DNA of 64,000 bases from Burhinus oedicnemus (lineage: Eukaryota > Chordata > Aves > Charadriiformes > Burhinidae), in NCBI GenBank assembly GCA_008921705.1, contig VFFE01007193.1, positions 770,493-834,492 on the forward strand, given 5' to 3'. Numbering within the stretch: position 1 is the stretch's first letter; each line of letters begins with the position of its first letter. The notes beneath the pieces were generated by a model. It searched no databases and was not told the DNA's origin. It saw only the letters and a list, made by a program, of their open reading frames with translations. This document shows positions 29,032-37,984 of the stretch, one piece after another. Both the position numbers and the translations under genes were made by a program.

Positions 29032-31389
29032 CGGCCGGGGAGGGGCTGGCGTTGGAGCCCACCCCCAGCCGGCCCCCCGAGCTGCCGGCCAGCGTCCAGC
29101 GTCCTCGCCCCAGCCCGCGGGAGCCAGCACTGGATCCGGCCATGGGCCTGGCCCTGCTCCGGCACGCCGGCCCTTGCTGCAGGCACCTTGCACCCGGGGC
29201 CAGGCTCCAGGTCGTGCCCATGGTGCTACCGGACTCCGGCAGTGCCACAGACAGTGCCAGAGCCACCGCATAGCCACCTCCCTGTGCCGCAGCCCTTGGC
29301 CCGCAGCGCCTGCAGAGCAATGCCACATGCAGTGCCAGCCCATGGGCAGCGTGTCCCCAGCCCCTGCCCAGCTGTCCCCTGCTAGCCCCAGCTCCCGCAC
29401 AGGGTGGCACAGGGTGAAGACGGGGTGCGGGGATCCGGCATGGGGCAGGTACCCAGGAACGGGTGGCACTGGTGTAGTCCCCGGGGCGTTTATCTGATGG
29501 GATATCAGTGCCTGGCTGGGGGACACGCTGCTGCCCACACCCCACCGTGCCCTACTGGCACAGGGTCTGTGCCCAGGAGGATGCCCAGAGCGGGCAGGGA
29601 GCAGTGAGGGCAGGCAGCCCCGCGGGGATGCTCTGCACCCCTCACCCCTCTGTCTCCAGGGCCTGGCACCCCTGCCTGCCCGCTGCAGGAGGGGACAGGG
29701 GGACATGGTCAGGGGCACGGGCAGCGTTGCAGGCAGCACTGCCAGGCAGCCAGGACTGTTTCCTCCTGCTCAGGAGGAAGGTGTGTGCCGGCAGTGGAAA
29801 CACGGAGTCTTTTCCTGTGAAGGGAGAGCTGAGCTGGGAGCAGCGGGAGCCACCGGCATCCCTGGGAGGGCTGAGAGTGCCCCCCCAGCCTGTGGTCAGC
29901 TGCTGGCCCTTCCTGGGCACCCGCTACTGCAGGCGATGGTCACCCCCTCCTCCTCCTCACCGGGGAGGTCTGTGTGGTCCCGCTCTGCCTTCGCCCCCCT
30001 GGCCCTGATCCCGGCACCCCCGAGAGCAGGCAGGGGGGTGCCCAGAGGAGCAGAGCAGGCAGGAGGCTTCCTGACTGCCTTCCTCCCCAGCTCGCAGCCG
30101 AGCGGCGGTCGTCGGCTCAGTGGTGCTCCAGGCACAGCAGGTCAGGCGGCAAAGACAAATGGAGGGCAGGACCCGGCTCCCAGCGGATGGTCCCGGGGCT
30201 GGTGGGGATGTGGCCCCTGGGCTGGTGGGGACGTGGCCCCAGGGCCTGGTGGTGGCCGAGGTTCATGCCAGCTGCGGTCCCCACCTGGCTGGCAGCCCCA
30301 CAGTTGGAGGGGGATGCCAGGGGAAATCTCCAGCTAATGAGGCAAAAAGAGCCAGCTCGGGGGCTTGCTGGGGGCTGGGATGGCAGCCATAGGATGCAGC
30401 GAGCATGTTGCAAACCCCAGAGTGAGGTGGCCAGCGGGGCGGTCTAGGGGCAACAGGATGGTATGGCACCACGTACCACTATGCCCCATGGCAGAAGCCT
30501 CATGGCTGCGAGACCGGAGCTTGTGAGGTGGCTCCTGGGCTGGTGGGCTCTCCTTGTGTGTGCCAAGGCTTCTCACTGCTGGAGCCGTGGCAGGGGCAGA
30601 CATGTTCCCTGGCACTGGGACGGGCACTGGTTCCCTGCCCGCTTGGCCAGGCAGGCTGTGAGCAAACGGCCCCTCTCCCCCCTGCGGGGCACAGGCAGCC
30701 CCTCACCAGCAGGACCCCCCTGCCCTGTTTTCTTTCGCCATTTGTCTGCCTGCGCAGAGCCTGTAAATCACACGGTGGGGGGGAGAGGGCCGCGCCGGGG
30801 GCTGGAGATCCCACTGGGGCTGGGGCCGTGCAAGTCTGCACCGGGTGTCCTCATTGCCATGGGGACTTGTCCCTTGCCACCCCTTGCTGTGCATCAACCC
30901 CTGGGAGACACCCCGATGCTCTCCTGGCCCTGGCAATAGCCCGGGGGCTGTTTCTACCCCCACAGGGGTGCCTGGGGCAGAGCTGGGGATGGGGAAGCCC
31001 TTGTTGCCGCAGGCAGGGAGTAGGCAGGTGTCTGCGTGGAGAGGGGAGCCCCTGCTCTCGCCCTGCTCTCGCCCCGGTGTCCCGCTGGGCTGTGGCTGGG
31101 GGGCCGCAGCAGCCCCCAGCCCTGACAGGCGGCAAGACTGATGGCAGGGGCTGTGTACTCAGCTGTGGCCGCCCCACACATGGCCACCAGCTGACAGGGT
31201 CGGACTAGGGGAGGAGAGCCCAGGCCCGGGACCCAGCCAAGCTTCTGTGGGGTGTTTCTCGGGGGCACGGCCACGCGTGGGGTGCTGGTGGCCTGTGCTG
31301 CTGTAGTGGAGGACGGGGCACCTGGGGACATGGGTAGGGAAGGAGCAACAGGCTTTGGAGTTGGCTCGGAGGGGAGCGGGGGGCAGCAG

Positions 31390-31710
31390 ATACGTGTGCA
31401 CGTGTGTGCATGAAGGTGCGGACATGGATCTGCATGTGTGCATTGGCATGGCTGTGCAGCTGTACATGGGTATGTACACATGCGTCCGTACATGTGTGGG
31501 CATGTGTGCATGGATGTGTATGTCCATGCATGTGTATGGGTGTGTGTGCATGTGTGTATGCAGCTGCACACGCGTGTGAGTATGTGCATGTGTGTGCATG
31601 TGTGTGCTGGTGCATGCAGGTCTGCGTGTGCACGGTGCCACATACACCCCGACTGCCACCACCTCCTGCTGCAGAGAGCTCTCCAGGTTGGCACACGTGT
31701 GTGTGTGTGA
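31390..31710 (+). repeat. TG/CATG-rich alternating repeat
   Basis: Over 300 bases of mainly alternating purine-pyrimidine sequence (tgtgtgcatg, catgtgtg, acgcgtgtg). Translated it looks like Cys/Met/Val-rich or His/Thr-rich protein, which is an artefact of the repeat. Confidence 0.88.
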
Positions 31711-32679
31711 CCACTGCCCCACCAGTTCTTGCACACAGGAGGACAGACAGACAGAAGGAGCCGGCAATCCTGGCCGGGAGAGCAACGGGAGCCACGGGAA
31801 GCAGTGAACGCTGCCTGTCCAGCTGGCAGCTGCCTGCGGATGCTGCTGCTGCTGGGGCGGGAGGACACGCGGCAGCAGCCAGGTTTTCCTGTGCTGCCCG
31901 GCGGGCGTGCAGGACAGGACGTGCGTCCCCGTGCCTGGACACCCCTGGCCCCCCCAGCACTGAGCACCTTGGGTCTGACTCAGCCGGGCAGCACGAGGCG
32001 CAGCCGGGAGCTGCGGTATCGCAAACCTCCTGCCGGTCGCTGTGCTGTGTGGCTGATTTGAGCGGGTGCCAGGACATGGTTGTGTTTGGCACCACGGCTC
32101 TCCCAGATGATCCCGCCAAACAAACTGGCCACTGGGCCGAGGGCTGCCATCCCGGCAGAGCGGTGCCACGCTGCACAGCCCTGGCCACAGAGGGGGCAGC
32201 ACTGGGTGGTGGGTTGGGCATGGATGGTGGGCAGGGGGCGGATGGGACCCTGCATGGGACACTTGGCACAGAGGGGACATGGCCTGAGCATGAGGTCACA
32301 GCCATGGTCCCAGCCCAACCCACCAGGCACCCCCCAGGTGCTGGCTGGCCAGTAGGGGGACATCCCTGGGGTTGGGGTGCTGGGTGCCCCGAGGGCTGGG
32401 TCCTGCCTCTGCTGGTGGGGAAATGCCCCCTGCCCCCCACTCCGGGGAGTGTTTATCTGCGAGGTGATACTTAAGTGTAAGAAAATAAACAGGGAGCAGA
32501 TGGGCCAGGGGGCCAGGGCTGCCCCTAGCCCCGCGGGGCCACTCTGGCCCTGCTGGGAAAACACCACTGCTGGCGAGGCAAATGGATTCCAGACCTGCGG
32601 CAACGCCGACACATGTGGCCACCAGGATGCCGGGCCTGACCCCTCTGGGCCCTGGTGAAGCAGCACCGGACTGTCCTGA

Positions 32680-32766
32680 CCCATCCCATCCCATCCCACC
32701 CCATCCCATCCCATCCCATCCCATCTCGTTCTGTCCTGTCCTGTCCCATCCTGTCCCATCCCACTG
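32680..32766 (+). repeat. CCCAT/CTGTC microsatellite
   Basis: Ten or more tandem cccat units drifting into ctgtc units. Confidence 0.9.
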
Positions 32767-34591
32767 AGACCCCCGAGGGCACTGCCTGGCCCTGCTCACC
32801 CACAGCCCCTGTTCCGCCCCATGGCACAGGGCAATGGCTGGGACTGACCCCTCTACCCACAGCACCCCAATTTTGGGGCAGTTCATGTCAGCCCCGCAGA
32901 GTTGCCCCCGTCGCAGGTGAGCTTGGGGAGCTCTGCCCTGGCCGGAAAGGCTCATGCAGCATCCGAGTCCAGCTGCTTCCCGCTGGGACAGGGTCTCATC
33001 CAAGGGGTGAATGTCCCTGCTTGCCAACACAGTGAGACCAGAGCCAGCAAACCTGGGAGCCCCTGGAGCCCCCTTGGGTGAGGAGGAAGAGCAAGACGGG
33101 CTCAAGTGGATGGGGTGTTGTGAAACTTTTTGGGGAGCGTTTCCCCACAAGAGCAGCCCCTGCCCTGGGAGAGGTCCCTGCCTGACCGCCCCCGGGGTTG
33201 GGGGCTGGAGCAGGGTGTCCCAGTGGGTCGGTCCCCAGGACAGTGTGGGGAGCCGCAGGCCCCCTCTGCCCACCGGGCTGTACCTGTGGGCTGGGGCCGC
33301 TGGTCTGGAAGGCATTACACGCCTGTCGCGCGGGGAAGTCTGTCCCAGTTCCGGAGCCGGGATCCCCCCCACTCAGCCCGGGCTGGGGGGAGCCCACAAA
33401 GCGCCTTTGTTCCTGCCCTGGAACGAATGGATTGGAGGCAGCCGGGATCGGCTGTCAGCCGGCGACACTGGAGACCCCGCGGGTCAGGCAGAGGGAAGGG
33501 GGACAGGTGGAGGGATGGAGGGACAGACGGACAGAGCCGATGCAGATATTGCCAGCTCTGGCAAGACCCGCTCCTGTGCCAGCCAGGGGGTTGTGACACC
33601 GGCAACACCAGCTGGGGGTCAGCTCACACTGCCTGCACCGTGTCAGCCCTGGGGATGTGCTGGTGCCACCGAGCCCCAGGAGCAGTGTCACGGGGTACCT
33701 GTGGGGCTGGCAGGGATGGCCTGGCACAATTTTGCAGGGGATGGGAAGCTGGAAGAGCGGACCCTGCAGCGGGTCTCCCTGCTGGAAGAAGCCCTTGCGG
33801 GGTGCAGGCACATGGGAGAGGGGGTTGTAGGAGCCAGGCAGCCTCAGTTCATCCCCATTCGTGTTGTCCCAGCTCCGCTGAGCTGCCTCACACCCAGCTC
33901 CCTTTGTAAGGGGCACAAACCCAGGGAGAGGGGCATGAGCAGCGCCCATGGGAGATGCCCAGCCCTGGGGGCACAGCCCAGGGCCTGGGCAAAAAACAGT
34001 CCCTGCCATGGGGCATACATTTGGGGATGTCCCGTGCTGCCACAGGAGCTGCCACCTCCTCCCTTCCCCCCCTCCCCACTCTCTAACAAGAGGAAACTTT
34101 TTAGCACGCCACAATTCTTCCGAGAAATTTATGGCCCATCAGGGAGCTGTGGGCCAGGGCTGCTCTCTCTGTGAACGCTTGCAGGGCTTCCTCCCGGCGG
34201 AGAGCGGCTTTGATGCGGCACATGCAGCTCTGCCGCGCTGGAGTCTCCCTCCGGCCCCTTCCTTCGTGGAGGTGAGGGAAGGGGCCGGAGGGAGGCTCTG
34301 GCACAGCAGCCCCCAGCCCACCCTGCTTTTCCTCCCTAGTGGCTCCTGCGGAAACACAGTGCTGGCAGGCAATGGCAAAGAATGCCTCGTCCAGCGGGCA
34401 GTGCTGCCAGCTCCCACTGTGCACGCTGCCCAGCAGAGCTGCTGCCCAGGGGGGCTGTGCCAGTCTCCCAACCCCTCTCCCCAGCCTGTTTCTGCCCTGG
34501 GAGGACAGGATCCGTCTGGGGAGGAGCGTGGCCGAGGGGGCAGAGCGAGGGCAGAAGTGTCCAGCCGCGGTTCCTGTCCCAGTCCTGCTGC

Positions 34592-34618
34592 TGACTCACA
34601 GCACGGTGGGGTGAGTCA
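34592..34618 (+). promoter_or_regulatory. Paired AP-1/MARE-like sites (3' side of SRXN1)
   Basis: TGACTCA at 34592-34598 sits in the MARE-like string TGCTGACTCACAGCA. A second site, TGAGTCA, is at 34612-34618, exactly 20 bases on. The pair is about 1.6 kb beyond the SRXN1 stop codon. Confidence 0.45.
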
Positions 34619-34799
34619 GTGGCCTTTCCCCTCCCTGGACTGAGGTTCCCGGCTCTCCAAGGGATGCTGAGACACCCAGGGGATGCTCGAGGCGGTTTTT
34701 CCAGCCTGCACATGGGGTGAAGACGTGGCGTTTGCAGAAATGATAGCATCCCAGCGTGCATGTGCTCCCACAGCCAGGCCAGAGCTGACTCTGACTTCA

Positions 34800-35045
34800 G
34801 CTGCATGCCAGTGTGGTCTGGCAAAGCATCTCTCCCCAGCACAGCATCCACCCCCAGCACAGCATCCATACCAAATACAGCATCCATCCCCTCAGAGACC
34901 CTTCATCCCCCAGCGAAGCATCTGTCCCTTTGCAGAGCATCATCCCCAGCACAGCCTCCATCCCCTCACAGAGCATCCATCCCCCAGCAAAGCATCTGTC
35001 CCTTTGCAGAGCATCCATCCCCTGACACAGCATCTGTCCCTGTCC
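34800..35045 (+). repeat. Minisatellite, AGCATC(C/T)(A/G)TCCC units
   Basis: About a dozen imperfect units such as cagcatccatcccc and cagcatctgtccctttgcag, just beyond the likely SRXN1 poly(A) site. Confidence 0.88.
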
Positions 35046-35177
35046 CATGTGCCCGCAGCCACCCACTTTCGCAGGCACCAGGCCTCCGCACCATGCCATG
35101 CTGTGCCACTGCATGCCTGCTCCTGACCCCAGCCCCCCCCGGGTAGCAGTCCCCATAGCCGCGGGGGTTTCATTGCC

Positions 35178-35183
35178 TTTATT
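35178..35183 (-). terminator. SRXN1: Likely SRXN1 poly(A) signal AATAAA
   Basis: The first canonical AATAAA on the minus strand after the SRXN1 stop. It would give a 3'UTR of about 1.1 kb (roughly 35160-36258) that runs through the GGTTC-type minisatellite. Confidence 0.6.
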
Positions 35184-35384
35184 CCAGGTGCAGCAGTGGG
35201 CGTCCCCACCAACCCATTCCAGAGACGTCCCCCACAGAGAAGGGGACCGCAGGATGTGTCCAGGGATGGGGGCAGGCGGTTTCGGGGCAGGCACAGCCCA
35301 GGGTCCTCCCAGCCCAGGCACAGGGTGAGCCCAGAGTCGCTGGGGGAGGGCCTAGGGACTGGCCGTGCCCGGTTCGGCTGTGCC

Positions 35385-36010
35385 TCCTCCTGGTATGGCT
35401 GTGTCCTGGTTCAGCTGTGTCCCGGTTAGCCTGTATCCCTTCCCGGTTCGGCTGTGTCCTGGATGGGCTGCGACCTGGCCCAGTTCCAGCGTGCCCCGGT
35501 TCAGCCCGTCCCGATTCAGCCGGTCCCGGTTGTGCTGTGCCCCGGTTCAACACATCCCATCCTGGTTCAGTCCGTCCCGATTGAGTCGTGCCCCAATTCA
35601 GCCTGTCAAGTCTGGGTTCAGCCCGTCCCGGTTTAGCTGTGCCCCGGTTGAGCCCATCCCGTCCCGGTTGAGCCGTGCCCCAGTTTAGCCCATCCTGGCC
35701 CGTCCCAGTTCATCCCGGTTCATCCCGATCCGTCCCATCCCGGTTCGTCCTGTCCTGTTCATGTTCATCCCGTCCCAGTTCATTCCATCCCGTCCCGGTT
35801 CATTCCATCCCATCCCGCTTCGTCCCGTCCCATCCCGGTTCGTCCTGTCCTGTTCGTGTTCATCCCGTCCCGCTTCGTCCCGTCCCATCCCGGTTCGACC
35901 CGTCCTGTCCCGGTTCATCCTGTCCCGGTTCATTCCGTCGCGATTCATCCCATCCCGTCCCGGTTCGTCCCATCCCGTCCCGGTTCGTCCCGTCAGTCCC
36001 GTCCCGGTCC
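35385..36010 (+). repeat. Minisatellite, (CCCGTCCCGGTTC) type, about 620 bp
   Basis: Imperfect tandem units of roughly 10-20 bases built on cccgtcccggttcatcccgt, becoming more regular toward the SRXN1 side. It ends about 250 bases from the SRXN1 stop codon and probably lies in that gene's 3'UTR. Confidence 0.9.
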
Positions 36011-36258
36011 CCGCGGTCGCTCGGGGCGGCGCAGCGCGGCACAATAGCGCCACCTGCCGGCCCCTCCGCCCCGCACCGCCCCGGGCGCCTCCCGGTGCCA
36101 GCGAGACCCTGATCCCATCCCGACTGCAGGGGCGCGGGGGGACCTTAGCCCCGCAGGGCCCCCCCCAGGGCCGGGGGACCCTGACCCCACCGGAAGCTCA
36201 CGGGGACCCACCGGGACGAGGGGACTGCGGGGGGCTACGCAACCTCCGGTGCACTGGG

Positions 36259-36462
36259 CTAGCGCAGGTGGGGCGTGGAGGAGCCCAGGTAGGTGCGGAG
36301 GTCGCTGAGGGTGGACGGGATGATCTTGGCAGGGATGGTCTCCCGATTGAGCGCCTGGTGGGCGGCGAAGCGGTGGCAGCCCCCGAAGGAGTAGAAGTAA
36401 TCCCCGCCCTGGCTGCCCTTGATCCAGAGCACATCGATGGGGGGCACCCGCTCAGGATCCTC
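36259..36462 (-). CDS. SRXN1: SRXN1 exon 2 (coding part, residues 47-113)
   Basis: Encodes [16 protein letters not shown], the catalytic GGCHR and the C-terminus, with TAG at 36261-36259. Confidence 0.95.
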   Translation of the reverse strand, partial: EDPERVPPIDVLWIKGSQGGDYFYSFGGCHRFAAHQALNRETIPAKIIPSTLSDLRTYLGSSTPHLR

Positions 36463-36744
36463 CTGGGAAAGGGAGAGACCCCCAAGAGCAACGCATGCCC
36501 CGGCACCCCCGGCACGTCTCGGTGATGTCAGCTTTCCCGGCAGTGCCCCCTGGGGTGGCAGAGGTCAGTGCCCCCAACACCCCGGGGGGATCGGGGCCGC
36601 GCTCACCTGCAGGGTTTCCATGAGGCTCTTCACCTTACCCGGCTCCAGCTCCGCGGGGATGGGCCGGATAAGGACACGCATGGGCACATTGTGCACGGCT
36701 GATATGTGCTGTGTGTGGATGCTCCGGTCCCCGGCCTCTGCCAT
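36259..36744 (-). CDS. SRXN1: Sulfiredoxin 1, complete coding region in two exons
   Basis: Sulfiredoxin uses ATP to reduce cysteine-sulfinic acid in 2-Cys peroxiredoxins, restoring them after peroxide stress. Exon 1 coding is 36744-36607 (46 codons, donor GTGAGC). Exon 2 is 36462-36259 (67 codons plus TAG, acceptor ttcccag). The junction is phase 0, giving 113 residues. Visible motifs are [40 protein letters not shown], and the catalytic [10 protein letters not shown], whose cysteine is residue 75. The C-terminus ends [18 protein letters not shown]. The chosen ATG has an excellent context (GCAGCCATGG). The frame is open upstream to in-frame ATGs at 36867 and 36861, which would add 41 or 39 residues. 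The human protein has about 137 residues with a longer Gly-rich N-terminus. Confidence 0.95.
36607..36744 (-). CDS. SRXN1: SRXN1 exon 1 (coding part, residues 1-46)
   Basis: Encodes [20 protein letters not shown] and continues to SLMETLQ before GTGAGC. Confidence 0.92.
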
Positions 36745-36867
36745 GGCTGCTACCGGGAGCTGGCCTCGTCCTTCCTCCTGCCTGTCCAGCCGAGCCTGCC
36801 GCTCCGCCCTGAGCAGCACAGCGCCCAGCTGGACCCCTCTGCTTCCTCCCAGCCCGGCCATCGCCAT

Positions 36868-37940
36868 CGTCACCGCCACCGCCCCGCCGTTTTGCAGAGT
36901 CACAGTGAAGGGGCACGACAGGCAGGGCCTTGCTGCTGGGATCGGTGCCAACACCGGCTGGACTGCTGCCTGCGCTCCTCTCCGCCCCGGCGAGGCTGCG
37001 GTCAGGGCTGCCTTCCGCTCCCTGTCTGAGTGGGTCACCCCTTGGCACGCAGTGGCCGAGCCCCCTGCCAAGACAGCTCGGTGTGCTGGGGGTTCCTGTC
37101 CTGGGGCTGCCCAGGGGTCTCTGCTTCTGCCTGTCCCTGCCAGGGCACTAAGAATCAACCTGCGGCGTCTCAGCTGGGATGTGTCCCCTGCCTGCTCGGC
37201 TGTGCCAGGTCCTTGGCGAGGAAGAGGTGGCATGGAACAGCCCCAGAGCTGAGCAGCGAAGCAGGGATGCTCTGCAGCCAGGCAGACGCCATGGTGCTCC
37301 AGCCCCAAATCTTTCAAGGTCATTTCTCCAGACCAGTGTCCCAAATGGCAGAGAAGCTCCCAGGGAGAACTGGGTCTCCCGCCCCACTGGCTGCTGGAAC
37401 CAGGGAAGCCTGGATCCATAGTGCAGCCGTGGCACTGGCAGAAGGCTGCTCCCAGCCCCCTTGCCCTGGCTCCCGAGGGGCACAGATGGTCCCCAGCCCC
37501 AGTACTGACTCAGAAATATGCTGGGTGACTCACTGCCCCGTGCGAGGGCTGGTGACAGTGACAGTTGGGGATGGGCTTGTGAGGCTCTGGGATGAGCTTT
37601 TTGCAGGATAAATCTGGTGATGCCTTTGCAGGTGAATTATTGTGCTCTCACCTGCGGGGCAGCACCGATGTCACCGGGAGCGCAGGGCTCAGCGAGGGCT
37701 TTGCTGATAGCTGGGGGCTGAAAATAACTTGCCCTCCTCCCCCTTTGACACCCATCTGTGGTGAAGGGAGGCAGCAAGAGGGGTGGAGGGCAGGAGTGGA
37801 GGCAGTAGGGGGGGAGTTTTGGGGCAGATGTTTTCTCTGTGATGCTCCTGCCCAGGGCTGTCCTTGGGTGTGGACACAGGGCACCAAGGGATATATGCCA
37901 CCACCCGCCACCACCTGTACAAATCCCCCAAGACACACAG
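36868..37940. other. SRXN1 upstream region / SCRT2 downstream region
   Basis: GC-rich near SRXN1, changing to mixed composition. No exon is recognised. It contains the AP-1 pair and, at its right end, the presumed end of the SCRT2 3'UTR. Confidence 0.6.
37506..37532 (+). promoter_or_regulatory. SRXN1: Paired AP-1 sites upstream of SRXN1
   Basis: Two copies of TGACTCA, at 37506-37512 and 37526-37532, exactly 20 bases apart and about 760-790 bases upstream of the SRXN1 ATG. Mammalian SRXN1 is an AP-1 and NRF2 target, so an inducible element is expected here. Confidence 0.55.
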
Positions 37941-37958
37941 TTAGTGGCAGAAATCCCT

Positions 37959-37964
37959 TTTATA
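37959..37964 (-). terminator. SCRT2: Possible SCRT2 poly(A) signal (variant TATAAA)
   Basis: There is no AATAAA on the minus strand between the SCRT2 stop and about 37.5 kb. TATAAA here is followed by GU-rich sequence (CTGTGTGTCTTGGGGG), as expected of a cleavage region. It implies a 3'UTR of about 2.1 kb. Confidence 0.35.
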
Positions 37965-37984
37965 TCCCTGAATTGCATTACAAG

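Larger units (their letters stand above)
29120..35150. other. Intergenic, TCF15 promoter to SRXN1 3' end; no supported gene
   Basis: Six kilobases of GC-rich DNA with many shadow frames but no recognisable domain or exon chain. It holds a TG/CATG-rich repeat (31.39-31.71 kb), a CCCAT repeat (32.68-32.77 kb), an AP-1 pair (34.59-34.62 kb) and an AGCATCC minisatellite (34.80-35.04 kb). Confidence 0.6.

Noticed and set aside
30954..32474. Frames of 337-411 codons with His/Thr/Cys-rich repeats
   Set aside because: They come from the TG/CATG repeat, which looks Cys- or His-rich in translation and could mimic a metal-binding protein.
34800..36010. CRISPR-like array from the regular repeats
   Set aside because: Units are contiguous and imperfect, without unique spacers, and the DNA is from a vertebrate; these are minisatellites.
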